Source: Parabacteroides sp. (lineage in GTDB: Bacteria > Bacteroidota > Bacteroidia > Bacteroidales > Tannerellaceae). Taken from it: a stretch of 24,023 bases of DNA. A program made the translations under genes and the position numbers. The stretch is taken from assembly GCA_020026285.1 (NCBI GenBank), contig JAHHQS010000047.1, forward strand, positions 1 through 24,023. Reading direction: 5' to 3'. Below, piece after piece: positions 1 to 7,802 of the stretch (positions within the stretch are counted from its first letter, which is position 1; each line of letters starts with the position of its first letter). The notes beneath the pieces were generated by a model. That model was given only the letters and a program-made list of their open reading frames with translations. It ran no database searches and was not told the DNA's origin.

Positions 1-53
1 AGAGCAACAGCCTTCTAAGCTGTGGGTCCTGGGTTCGAATCCCAGCCCGATCA
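1..53 (+). tRNA. tRNA-Arg (anticodon TCT), 3' portion
   Basis: This is the 3' part of a tRNA cut by the window edge. The anticodon stem is 7-11 paired with 19-23, and the 7-base loop at 12-18 carries TCT at 14-16, which reads AGA (Arg). A 5-base variable region is followed by a T-arm with stem 29-33/41-45 and loop TTCGAAT. The 3' acceptor strand CCCGATC (46-52) is followed by discriminator A53. CCA is not encoded. The 5' acceptor strand and D-arm lie outside the window. Confidence 0.93.
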
Positions 54-56
54 CTG

Positions 57-87
57 AAAGGAACGATATTTATCGTTCCTTTTTTGT
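57..87 (+). terminator. Rho-independent terminator of tRNA-Arg
   Basis: An 11-bp perfect stem (57-67 paired with 72-82) with a four-base loop (ATTT) runs into a T tract that continues to position 85. It starts four bases after the tRNA end, so the tRNA transcript very likely stops here. Confidence 0.88.
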
Positions 88-205
88 TATATATCAGTAA
101 CTTATTAAGCTTTGTTGTGAAATAATATGTAGGTTGTAGCTTTACTTTTGCACAACAAGCTGATTTTTGATATAATGTCGATGAAGCCGAGATCCTTTTT
201 CAGGT

Positions 206-850
206 TTACTTATTGATATCTGTTATTTCTGAATCGTATTCCTTTCGGATTTCCTCCTTTTCAGCAAAATCTTCTATTTGTTTGCCTTTATACATTTCTT
301 CCGAAATAAAAGTCTTGAATAAAACGATATCTTCGATGCCATTTACTTTAAGGCCTAAAGCAGATCCTTCTTTACTTTTCCCGTAGACGTGTATTGTTAA
401 TCTCTTATTAGTTTGCTGTTTCTTGTACGAGTAAGCAAAACTCGGATTTTGTTGGAAAAATTTTCTGATAAGATCAACACCTGTACGATTTACATTACAT
501 CTTTTGGCATAACGGGCAAAGAAATGAGGAATAAATATAATACAGGTAAGTGTATCTTTGTAAAAGACAGGCATTGCTGCGTATCTTCCATTGGGCTTTT
601 CGTAAATACAGATAAATGTTTTCAGAGATTTGTCTCCTACATATTGTTCATTACGTCCTTCCCAAAGAACAAGCCATTTATTTTTTCGTTTGCTTGTTAT
701 CTCGGAATGTACATAAACAGGGAACATTTTCGATCTATGGATAATCTTATCGACTTTAGGTTGCTTGAATTCCGACTTTCGGATAATTTCATTGAAATCC
801 TCTTTAATCTCAGCAACAATTTCGTTGACAGTCATGCTCTCTATTATCAT
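206..850 (-). CDS. Hypothetical protein, 214 aa
   Basis: I do not recognise this family. The 214-residue product has no signal peptide, no membrane segment and no cysteine cluster, so it is probably cytoplasmic. It is rich in Lys, Ile and Phe. A hydrophobic, aromatic patch at about residues 100-115 (around CIIFIPHFFARYAK) is the most distinctive stretch, and the C-terminus is charged and rich in Glu/Lys. The start could be 850 or the ATG five codons downstream at 835. It lies downstream of another small minus-strand gene (999-1244) with a 148-nt gap. A sequence resembling a -7 promoter (TACTTTTA on the minus strand, 932-925) lies in that gap, so it may be transcribed on its own. The next gene on its 3' side is the tRNA-Arg on the other strand. 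Coding is supported by the long uninterrupted frame; no function is assigned. Confidence 0.7.
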   Translation of the reverse strand: MIIESMTVNEIVAEIKEDFNEIIRKSEFKQPKVDKIIHRSKMFPVYVHSEITSKRKNKWLVLWEGRNEQYVGDKSLKTFICIYEKPNGRYAAMPVFYKDTLTCIIFIPHFFARYAKRCNVNRTGVDLIRKFFQQNPSFAYSYKKQQTNKRLTIHVYGKSKEGSALGLKVNGIEDIVLFKTFISEEMYKGKQIEDFAEKEEIRKEYDSEITDINK

Positions 851-998
851 TCCTTTCCAAAAATTGAATCTAAATAATCTGTATTGTCTATTTTTGTACG
901 AATTTACACATAAAACAGAAAATTTAAAAGTAAAGAATGTATTAGATTCCTTATATTTTCTCTTTATTTCGATTGGTTTGAGATCTTATTTTATACGA

Positions 999-1244
999 TT
1001 AATAAATGGAATAGGCCGTAAACCTGAGGCTTGCTATCACTCTCCAAAAATTGTTCTTGCGAAGAGGTGAGAGTTTGGCAACATATTTGTGTACCTTTTC
1101 TTTTTGTCCGCGAAGGAAAAATAGGAAAGCAAGATCGTAATTAGCTTCTTCTTCGTTGATTGTTGAAAGATAAAGTTCTTTGGGTAGGGAATGAATCACC
1201 ATCCATTCTTCTTCAGTTATGTTATGATTGAATACTGTTTCCAT
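999..1244 (-). CDS. Small hypothetical protein, 81 aa
   Basis: An 81-residue frame of unrecognised family. The N-terminal half is acidic (residues 10-35, Glu-rich) and the C-terminal half is basic (Lys/Arg from residue 46 on). No transmembrane or signal segment is seen. The composition is protein-like, and the frame is preceded on the minus strand by TATGTTTG (1359-1352), a match to TAnnTTTG about 105 nt upstream. It is co-directional with the 214-aa hypothetical gene and may form a two-gene unit with it. Coding is likely but not certain because of the short length. Confidence 0.55.
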   Translation of the reverse strand: METVFNHNITEEEWMVIHSLPKELYLSTINEEEANYDLAFLFFLRGQKEKVHKYVAKLSPLRKNNFWRVIASLRFTAYSIY

Positions 1245-1427
1245 AAAATATTAGTTTTAATGTATTTATAAGTCGTTCACAAAGTATTGTACCCTGGTAA
1301 TCGTACAAATCCAAATAAGTCTTTTCTTTGCTTTAAATATAGTAAATCTTTCAAACATACAAGACGTTGGCCGATGATATAATTTCTTTTTAACAATGAG
1401 TCGAAAGAATTATTCTTAAATATCCGT

Positions 1428-1435
1428 TATCTTTG
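1428..1435 (+). promoter_or_regulatory. Bacteroidetes-type -7 element upstream of lipoprotein gene
   Basis: TATCTTTG fully matches TAnnTTTG, the known Bacteroides -7 consensus. It would place transcription start near 1441, about 35 nt before the ATG at 1476. No clear TTTG -33 element is seen at the expected spacing. Confidence 0.5.
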
Positions 1436-1475
1436 TTCCTTTATGGAGTAAAGATGATTATAAAGATAGGGAAAT

Positions 1476-1946
1476 ATGAAAAAAATGATGTTGTTATTGG
1501 TGGGTATTCTGTTGATGTCTTGTTCGGATGATATACCTACTCGCCGATTTTTTGTCAATGTTTATGAAAGATATGCTAACGAAAGTGATATAGATGCCGA
1601 TATTTCGCCAAAAGCTTTTCTTTATCTGTATAGAGATATGAGGAAAGAAATCGATTTTCCGGAAAGTACAACTTCTGTTCTGGAAAGCGGAGTGTTGACT
1701 TATAAAGATGGTACGAAGTCGCAGATTCCTGCCTTCATGACTACCTATAGTGCTGGAGTGTTTGATGTGGAAGTTCCCGAAGGCCGGTATATTATGTGGA
1801 CTACTACTTTGAAAGATGAAGTGAATACGACTTATTCTTCCAGCAAAGAGATTTTTGTACATAAGGGATGGCAGGATAAACTGGAGAAAAAGATTTTTGT
1901 CCTTTCAAATGAAGATAAAGATGTGAATCGTTATCAGGAATGGTAA
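1476..1946 (+). CDS. Small secreted lipoprotein, 156 aa
   Basis: The product begins with a short lipoprotein signal (MKKMMLLLVGILLMSC). Cys16 follows Leu-Met-Ser, a lipobox, so the mature protein should be lipid-anchored in the periplasm or on the cell surface. The acidic residues just after the cysteine (SDD) resemble the lipoprotein export signal that sends Bacteroidetes lipoproteins to the surface; that reading is inference. The remainder is soluble. Alternating hydrophobic stretches near residues 75-125 (for example GVFDVEVPEGRYIMWTTT) look like a beta-sandwich, as in carboxypeptidase-regulatory or fimbrillin-like domains, but I do not recognise a family. The gene lies 47 nt upstream of the purine permease on the same strand, so co-transcription is possible. 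Function unknown. Confidence 0.82.
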   Translation: MKKMMLLLVGILLMSCSDDIPTRRFFVNVYERYANESDIDADISPKAFLYLYRDMRKEIDFPESTTSVLESGVLTYKDGTKSQIPAFMTTYSAGVFDVEVPEGRYIMWTTTLKDEVNTTYSSSKEIFVHKGWQDKLEKKIFVLSNEDKDVNRYQEW

Positions 1947-1993
1947 GTGTTTATTAATTGAATTATATATAATACTAATAATGATTTGAGAGT

Positions 1994-3283
1994 ATGATAT
2001 TTCAGAGACTATTGGGATTCGATCCGAAGAAGCATAATCTCCGTACGGAAATTGTTGCCGGTCTGACGACCTTTCTGACAATGGCTTATATTTTGGCTGT
2101 CAATCCGGCAATTCTGGGATCGACAGGAATGGATAAAGGAGCTTTGTTTACGACCACGGTCATTTCTTCTGTTTTTGCCACATTGCTGATGGCTGTTTAT
2201 GCCAAACTGCCGTTTGTGTTGGCTCCGGGTATGGGGTTGAATGCCTTTTTTGCATATACGGTGTGTCAGACTTTGGGATATAGTTGGCAGTTTGCTCTTA
2301 CGGCTGTATTTGTGGAAGGACTGATCGTGATCTTTTTAACGATTACCAATATCCGTGAGAAGATTGTTTATCTGCTTCCCAAGGTTCTCCGTGATTCGAT
2401 AGGTATAGGTATTGGTCTGTATATTGCATTTATCGGATTGCAGAATGCAGGCATCATTGTGAAGAATGATTCTACATTGGTTTCTTTGGGTGATGTTACG
2501 TCCGGTTCAGCGATGTTGGGTATGACAGGATTGATTATCACATCTATTCTTCTTATTCGTCAAGTGAAAGGAGCCTTGCTTTATGGAATTTTGATAACGG
2601 CTTTGCTTGGTGTTCCTCTTGGACTGACCGATGTCAAATCGGTGATAAGCATGCCTCCATCAATCGAGCCTATATTTCTGCAGATTGAATGGGAGAATAT
2701 TTTTTCTACAGAAATGTTATTAGTGTTGTCTACTTTCCTTTTTGTCGATCTGTTTGGAACAATGGGAACGTTGATAGGCGTGGCTTCAAAGGCTGGAATG
2801 GTTCAGGAAGATGGAAAGATTCCTCGCCTGAACAGAGCTTTCATGGTCGATGCTGTTGGTACAACTGCTGGAGCCTTGTTGGGAACTTGTACGGTGACAA
2901 CCTTTGTGGAGAGTGCTGCCGGAGTGGGGGAAGGTGGACGAACAGGAGTAACCGCTTTTTCGGCTGCTGTCTGCTTCTTATTAGCCTTGTCTTTGTCTCC
3001 TTTCTTTTTGGCTATACCTGCTGCTGCTACAGCTCCGGTATTGATTCTGGTTGGCTTGATGATGATCTCTTCTATTATTAATATCGATTTCTCAGATTAT
3101 TCAGAATCTATTCCTGCTTTTATCTGTATTATTTTCACTCCTCTGACATATAGTATTTCAGATGGAATTGTTCTTGGAATGATCAGTTATGTTTTGATAA
3201 ATTTGTTGAGCGGAAAGACGGAAAAAGTAACTATTCCGATGTGTCTGTTAGCTGCTGTCTTCGCTTTAAAATTCTTCATTTAG
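1994..3283 (+). CDS. AzgA/NCS2-type purine (guanine/hypoxanthine/xanthine) permease
   Basis: A 429-residue polytopic inner-membrane protein with about 12 hydrophobic segments. The N-terminus (FDPKKHNLRTEIVAGLTTF) is typical of the AzgA-like branch of nucleobase/cation symporters (PbuG/PbuO/GhxP/AdeQ). Family signatures are present: APGMGLNAFFAY at residues 77-88, and the TTFVESAAGVGEGGRTG stretch at 302-318 that carries substrate-binding Glu and Gly residues in this family. DLFGTMGTL (252-260) is also characteristic. It should import purine bases by proton symport. The exact base (adenine, guanine, hypoxanthine or xanthine) cannot be read from the sequence. The length is normal for the family. 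The ATG at 1994 is well placed just before the conserved N-terminal motif. A strong hairpin terminator lies downstream at 3444-3488. Confidence 0.93.
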   Translation: MIFQRLLGFDPKKHNLRTEIVAGLTTFLTMAYILAVNPAILGSTGMDKGALFTTTVISSVFATLLMAVYAKLPFVLAPGMGLNAFFAYTVCQTLGYSWQFALTAVFVEGLIVIFLTITNIREKIVYLLPKVLRDSIGIGIGLYIAFIGLQNAGIIVKNDSTLVSLGDVTSGSAMLGMTGLIITSILLIRQVKGALLYGILITALLGVPLGLTDVKSVISMPPSIEPIFLQIEWENIFSTEMLLVLSTFLFVDLFGTMGTLIGVASKAGMVQEDGKIPRLNRAFMVDAVGTTAGALLGTCTVTTFVESAAGVGEGGRTGVTAFSAAVCFLLALSLSPFFLAIPAAATAPVLILVGLMMISSIINIDFSDYSESIPAFICIIFTPLTYSISDGIVLGMISYVLINLLSGKTEKVTIPMCLLAAVFALKFFI

Positions 3284-3443
3284 GATACAAGAACATTCAA
3301 TGCTTTCTGCCATTTCTGTCAGGTAGAACGCTCTTCCCATTCATCTTGTCCGCAGATAAAAGGAAATATGAGAATTGAACTATCAATTGACAGATTAAAT
3401 ATGTACTTATTTAATTCCGCCAGCGGTAATAGTAAATAGGAAT

Positions 3444-3488
3444 AAAAAGGGACTCTGAATATTGCTTTGCATTCAGAATCCCTTTTTT
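3444..3488. terminator. Bidirectional terminator between permease and DUF1349-like gene
   Basis: An inverted repeat pairs AAAAAGGGA and CTGAAT on the left with ATTCAGA and TCCCTTTTT on the right, around a short loop near 3461-3470. The stem is flanked by an A run on the left and a T run on the right (3483-3489). It can therefore terminate transcripts from both converging sides: the permease on the plus strand and the 3541-4173 gene on the minus strand. Confidence 0.85.
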
Positions 3489-3540
3489 TGTTTTATAATC
3501 GTTGATCTAAATCCGAATCGAATTATTGATTCTTCTTTAA

Positions 3541-4173
3541 CTATTCTACACGACGCTGGTCAGGAAGATGCTTGATCTTGAAATGAGAGAAATGAGCTTT
3601 GAAACCAGTCCCGTCCGGGCAAGCAGCCATCATTCCAACTTTTACCGGAGTATTATCCTGCAACCAGCAATTACGCATCATGGTGTATTCCTTTCCATCG
3701 AATGAATAGAAAATTTCAACAGCATCCAATCTCCTGACGGCCTTGATCCAGATGTAAGGAATCTTTTCATCTAATGTGATCACGCTCCAGTCGCTTGTAT
3801 GATGAGTGACAACTACGCTTAAATTATATTTGCCATCGACATATTCGATACCGGTTTTAATATAATTCTCCTTATCTATTCTCAACATCAGGCAGGCCTG
3901 GTCGAAACGGTGGACATATTTTCCATCAATTTTTACTTCAACTTCAAATTCTCCTCCACGAGTCGTATAAAGAAATGGGGCATCATCAACCGTAAAACCA
4001 TAATGGGATATACGCCAGTAATCACTTTGCGGAGTTACATCCATTGTCAGTTCATTGTTCTTGATTTCCCAAGATTCTGGTTCGTTGAACCACTGCATCC
4101 TGTCGAGTGTCTGAGCAAAAGTCGATACAGACATCATACATGCAGCTGCGGCAAATACTAGTTTCTTTTTCAT
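3541..4173 (-). CDS. Secreted DUF1349-like (YesU-type) concanavalin-fold protein
   Basis: A 210-residue secreted protein. The start at 4173 was chosen because it begins a clean signal peptide (MKKKLVFAAAACMMSVSTFAQ); a longer in-frame extension upstream, to 4293, lacks such features and overlaps nanH. The mature part matches the pattern of DUF1349/YesU-type proteins: an N-terminal MQWFNEPESW segment, NNELTMDV, a central FDQACLMLRID, the IKTGIEYVDGKYNLSVVVT stretch, and a C-terminal GMMAACPDGTGF. These fold as a concanavalin-like beta-sandwich and are thought to bind or act on carbohydrate; the biochemical activity is poorly defined. It sits 89 nt downstream of nanH on the same strand, suggesting a helper role in glycan processing. 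A Rho-independent terminator follows the gene. Confidence 0.85.
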   Translation of the reverse strand: MKKKLVFAAAACMMSVSTFAQTLDRMQWFNEPESWEIKNNELTMDVTPQSDYWRISHYGFTVDDAPFLYTTRGGEFEVEVKIDGKYVHRFDQACLMLRIDKENYIKTGIEYVDGKYNLSVVVTHHTSDWSVITLDEKIPYIWIKAVRRLDAVEIFYSFDGKEYTMMRNCWLQDNTPVKVGMMAACPDGTGFKAHFSHFKIKHLPDQRRVE

Positions 4174-4262
4174 TCTTCCGTATAGTTTTTTATTTGTTAA
4201 TCGTATGAAAGTGTTTGTGTTTTTCGCTAAATTAATAACAAAATAATTATCTGAAAAGCTAT

Positions 4263-5885
4263 TTATCGAACTAAATCTTTCAGTTTGATACACTGATAGG
4301 TCATGTGAGCGACGCTACTTTCATAAAGAATGGCAACAGTCTCTCTGTCTACCATTGTCAGGCAGGAGTAACCCCAGCTATAACCTTCGTCCAGCAATAG
4401 TTGATTCTCTTTTTCCCAGGTAAGTCCGTTGTCGAAACTCACTTTGATTGTCATATCCTTGCGTTCCTTGGTCGTGTTTGGATTGGAAAAAATCAACAAA
4501 TCCTTACCCAAAGCATTATCCTTTGCTTTCACTTTAATCAGGCTGGCCATGCAGACGGGCTCATTCAAAGCGGAACGATTGGATGGATGTTCGGTCCATG
4601 TCTGACCCAGGTCTCTTGTGATACTTACGGCACGGCTTCCACCCCGATTATCTCGCATATTCAACATTAGAACTCCTGGTTCTATTTCAACAACTTGTGA
4701 TTCTGTTGTATTCGACCGGGCTCCATTATGAAGTTTCCATGTCTTTCCACGATCTTTACTATACATGATTCCTGCAAAAGGCATATTTTCCTTGTCTTTA
4801 TAGTCAATAGGGAAAACCAGAGTACCATCGTCCATGGTGATTCCTTTCCCGGGGCCTTGTAACAAATAATACCATTCAGGACGTTTCACTTGTTTGGTGA
4901 TATTGATTGGATCAGACCAGGTCTGTCCGTCGTCTGTACTTTTTACCAGCATTAATTGTCCTGTTGTTTCTTTTTCTATACCAGGATGAGAGCTGAACCA
5001 CGAACGTTGATTTCCCATTCCGTGTATCCATGAAGCAACAATCCAGATTGTATTCGTCTTTTTGTCTACCAGAATAGCTGGATCGCCGACTCCGTTCTGT
5101 GCCGAAGGTAAACCTCCGGTTTCTCCAAACGACATGGGCAGACGCATTTTTTCCCAAGTCCTGCCTCCGTCGGTACTTCTACTTAAGCCGATATCGATGC
5201 GTTCCTGCATATCTACACTGCTATTGTAACGGACATCGTAAACCGCTAGAACTGTTCCTTTATTTGTGGTGACTAAACCTGGAATACGAAAAGCAGCCGA
5301 ACCATCATCGCCGGCGTGACGAACTCCAATACCCATGCGACGTTTCATTGGTTCGTCTGATACAGTTTCGACCGGAAGCTGATGACCATCGGCTTTGACT
5401 GATTCCACTTTGGCTGAAAGGGTTGTGAAAAGAGATGCATCCTTTTTCATCTCTACGCTGACCCAGAAATAATTGATTCCAGGGAATAATTTATGTTCTC
5501 CTTTCAAAACAATCGTATTTTGGGTCGGAGAAACTTCAGATTTCTTGATCGAGTAGGATGGAATGGCACTAAGTGTTTTTCCCGGTGTGAAATTTGTTAC
5601 ATAATCGACCGGAGAAAAGCGATTCTTACTGATTTTCTGTATAGCTTCGGTTCCTCCATAATATAGTTTCAAGGAGGCTATTTCTGAAAGAGGAACATTT
5701 TTATCAAAAGAGACTGTAACTTCATTGAATTGTTTTGTCTCGGTAGCATCCATTCTTAGATAGAATAATACATTATCATGTCTTTCAATCAGAATAGGCA
5801 CTTGAGGCTGTTTTACGAAAATGGTGTCGGCAGCTTGAGCTGATAATAGACTGCACAATCCTAAGGTTAATAATATTTTTTTCAT
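4263..5885 (-). CDS. nanH: Secreted exo-alpha-sialidase (GH33)
   Basis: A 540-residue sialidase that releases terminal sialic acids from glycoconjugates in the periplasm or outside the cell. The start at 5885 gives a typical signal peptide (MKKILLTLGLCSLLSAQAA). A longer frame reaching 5933 adds 16 residues that break this signal. Residues about 20-175 form the N-terminal beta-domain found in Bacteroidetes sialidases. The catalytic six-bladed propeller follows. FRIP (199-202) carries the first arginine of the triad. Five Asp boxes are visible at about 237-244, 316-323, 376-383, 423-430 and 483-490. Further arginines lie in GARSNTTESQ and MRDNRGGSRA, and GYSWGYSCL holds the likely nucleophilic tyrosine (about 506). 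Asp225 in SSVDMQE is a candidate acid/base. Length and motifs are intact. It lies between an EEP-fold gene and the DUF1349-like gene in one apparent operon. Confidence 0.96.
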   Translation of the reverse strand: MKKILLTLGLCSLLSAQAADTIFVKQPQVPILIERHDNVLFYLRMDATETKQFNEVTVSFDKNVPLSEIASLKLYYGGTEAIQKISKNRFSPVDYVTNFTPGKTLSAIPSYSIKKSEVSPTQNTIVLKGEHKLFPGINYFWVSVEMKKDASLFTTLSAKVESVKADGHQLPVETVSDEPMKRRMGIGVRHAGDDGSAAFRIPGLVTTNKGTVLAVYDVRYNSSVDMQERIDIGLSRSTDGGRTWEKMRLPMSFGETGGLPSAQNGVGDPAILVDKKTNTIWIVASWIHGMGNQRSWFSSHPGIEKETTGQLMLVKSTDDGQTWSDPINITKQVKRPEWYYLLQGPGKGITMDDGTLVFPIDYKDKENMPFAGIMYSKDRGKTWKLHNGARSNTTESQVVEIEPGVLMLNMRDNRGGSRAVSITRDLGQTWTEHPSNRSALNEPVCMASLIKVKAKDNALGKDLLIFSNPNTTKERKDMTIKVSFDNGLTWEKENQLLLDEGYSWGYSCLTMVDRETVAILYESSVAHMTYQCIKLKDLVR

Positions 5886-5953
5886 GAGATAAATATTTAA
5901 TAAAAATTGTCGTGTGTTTGAAATAAAAAACATATAGACTTTCTACCGTTATT

Positions 5954-6823
5954 CTAACGGTTCAAATACATTGTTATTCTTATAGGAGAATGATCGGAAA
6001 GAAATTCTATTTCAGGACCTCTGTAGAATATTCCTTCAACACAACTAGGGAATAAGGCATCTGTAACAAATATATAATCAAGTCTTAATTGTGCATAACG
6101 TAATATATCCGGTTCTTGAGGGATTCTTTTCAATTGAGTGGGAAAAGTCGTTCTGTCTTTGTCTGAATTGAATAAATAACAGATGTCATGCAAAGGAGCT
6201 CCCATAAAAGTGGAAATGACAGTATATTGTCCCAGATCTCGATTACCAATGTGAGCATCGAAAGGAGAGACAGAATTTAGATCACCCATGAAAACACAGC
6301 TGTCCAGTTTGTTCTCATGAATATATTTCACGATATTATCTGCTTCAGCTTTACGTTTCAAGCGGCGTTCAGGAGCATCTCCCGGAGTCAGATGAGTCAC
6401 CAAAAAATCCAGTCCCAGAGTTTTGCAATGTAACATTCCATGACCATATCCTTCTATTTGTTTAAAAATTTCTTTTAAAGGAGTTTTAGAAGTCAAAGCC
6501 ACTGGATGACTATCGCCTACAAGTATAGCGACGTACGGATGTCCGTAACGTGCCGCTAATTTCTTTAATTTATCATGGTCGTATCCACAAAGTTCTTCCA
6601 AAGCCAATACGTCAGGATTCTCTTTCTTAACCCATTCAACGAATAGGTCAACCCGATCTTTTATATGTCCGGATCCAAAACCGTTCCAAATGTTATAAGT
6701 AATTACTTTTACTTTCTGGATTTCAGAAGATGGAATTTGAGTCTGAGCTTTCAAATTGGAATTTATGCCGAATAATAAAAAAGAAAGACATAATAGAAGC
6801 CCTTTGGGAAAGAAATGTTTCAT
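5954..6823 (-). CDS. Secreted endonuclease/exonuclease/phosphatase (EEP) family protein
   Basis: A 289-residue protein with a signal peptide (about residues 1-26, ending in LKAQ) and a complete EEP fold. Motifs in order: TYNIWNG (42-48), ALEEL (74-78) with the metal-binding Glu, THLTPGD (143-149), GDLNSVSP (180-187), LDYIFVT (248-254) and the catalytic SDHSPI (276-281). EEP enzymes are metal-dependent phosphodiesterases or phosphomonoesterases acting on nucleic acids, inositol phosphates or lipids. The secreted form and its position first in the nanH operon (68 nt upstream of nanH) suggest a nutrient-scavenging role, such as removing phosphate or nucleic-acid material from host glycans. The substrate cannot be deduced from the sequence. 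Confidence 0.88.
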   Translation of the reverse strand: MKHFFPKGLLLCLSFLLFGINSNLKAQTQIPSSEIQKVKVITYNIWNGFGSGHIKDRVDLFVEWVKKENPDVLALEELCGYDHDKLKKLAARYGHPYVAILVGDSHPVALTSKTPLKEIFKQIEGYGHGMLHCKTLGLDFLVTHLTPGDAPERRLKRKAEADNIVKYIHENKLDSCVFMGDLNSVSPFDAHIGNRDLGQYTVISTFMGAPLHDICYLFNSDKDRTTFPTQLKRIPQEPDILRYAQLRLDYIFVTDALFPSCVEGIFYRGPEIEFLSDHSPIRITMYLNR

Positions 6824-6963
6824 AAGTCGAATTTTTTTTAGATTTCTTTCTTTTCTGATATGAAAATAGCAGATTAAAAGATTTATTAGTTATATATTTT
6901 TGATTAATTGTTAAAATTAAATCTTTTGTAATATATAATCAAACTATTTGAATAAAAGATTCC

Positions 6964-6971
6964 TATTTTTG
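6964..6971 (+). promoter_or_regulatory. -7 element in the divergent intergenic region, driving the esterase/GH43 arm
   Basis: TATTTTTG matches TAnnTTTG and lies about 54 nt before the ATG at 7025. A TTTG at 6947-6950 is too close (13 nt) for a standard -33 element, so only the -7 match is supported. No equally good motif was found facing the minus-strand arm; TAATTTTA (6919-6912, minus) is a weaker match. Confidence 0.45.
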
Positions 6972-7024
6972 TATGGATGGATGTTTTATAGGAACAGAAT
7001 GTTAAAGTAGCTTCTATTTTTAAT

Positions 7025-7798
7025 ATGATGAAAAACGGATTAAGTTTATTATGTTGGGTCTTCTTTATTTGTAGAACATTAATCGTAAATGCACAGGATT
7101 TTGATGTCTATTTAATGATTGGGCAGTCCAATATGGCAGGGCGAGGTTCTTTGGTATCTGACGATTTAAAACCGATGGATGGAGTCTGGCTCTTGAATCC
7201 GGAAGGGAATATAGAGCCGGCAAGTTGTCCGATGAATAAATATTCTTCTATTCGTAAGGGAATGAATATGCAAAAGATGAGTCCGTCGGCTAATTTCGGG
7301 AAGATTTTGCATCAGAAAACCGGACGAAACATCCTGTTGGTTGTAAATGCTAGAGGTGGTTCTAAAATAGGAGAGTGGAAAAAAGGTAATGAGCAGACAC
7401 ATTTTTATTCGGAAGCAGTCAGAAGAACACAGGAAGCAATGAAGTACGGAAAATTGAAAGGTATAATATGGCATCAAGGAGAAAGTGACAGTGAGCATCC
7501 TGAAGGTTATATTTCGCAATTAATAGCTTTGGTCAATCATTTTAGAACAGATTTCCATAATCCGGATCTGCCTTTTGTCGCTGGAGAGATAGCTCAATGG
7601 CTTCAGGAAGCAAAGACATTCAATCCGATTATTCAATCTGTTCCAGCTGTTATTGAGCATTCAGATTATGTTACTTCAGTGGGTGCAGAGCCTTTGAAGG
7701 ATTATAGCGACCCTCATTTTAACAGAAGTGGATCGAATTTGTTAGGCAAACGTTATGCAGAAAAGATATTACAAATGGTTTATGATATAAATAAGTAA
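7025..7798 (+). CDS. Secreted SASA-type (SGNH) carbohydrate esterase, likely sialate or xylan O-acetylesterase
   Basis: A 257-residue secreted esterase. A hydrophobic signal segment (residues 1-24, ending VNAQ) is followed by the SGNH/SASA domain. The nucleophile block is IGQSNMAGRG (32-41) with Ser35. The Asn/Gly region is VVNARGGS (106-113), and WHQGESD (149-155) is the family hallmark. The Asp/His pair lies in DPHFN (229-233). Enzymes of this type remove acetyl groups from sialic acids or from plant polysaccharides such as xylan (CE6-like). Two adjacent ATGs (7025 and 7028) are equally possible starts. It sits 4 nt upstream of the GH43 lipoprotein gene, so the pair is an operon. Divergent linkage to nanH makes sialate de-O-acetylation attractive but unproven. 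Confidence 0.9.
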   Translation: MMKNGLSLLCWVFFICRTLIVNAQDFDVYLMIGQSNMAGRGSLVSDDLKPMDGVWLLNPEGNIEPASCPMNKYSSIRKGMNMQKMSPSANFGKILHQKTGRNILLVVNARGGSKIGEWKKGNEQTHFYSEAVRRTQEAMKYGKLKGIIWHQGESDSEHPEGYISQLIALVNHFRTDFHNPDLPFVAGEIAQWLQEAKTFNPIIQSVPAVIEHSDYVTSVGAEPLKDYSDPHFNRSGSNLLGKRYAEKILQMVYDINK

Positions 7799-7802
7799 AG
7801 AA

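Noticed and set aside
413..877. Plus-strand frame of 154 codons opposite the 214-aa hypothetical gene
   Set aside because: It lies almost entirely antisense to a longer frame, and its composition looks like a shadow. No promoter or start context supports it.
889..896. Plus-strand TATTTTTG, an exact -7 match
   Set aside because: No plus-strand gene follows it within a sensible distance; chance matches are expected in AT-rich DNA.
3390..3420. AT-rich inverted repeat around TTAAATA/TATTTAA after the permease
   Set aside because: Short and composed only of A and T in the stem; a far better hairpin follows at 3444-3488.
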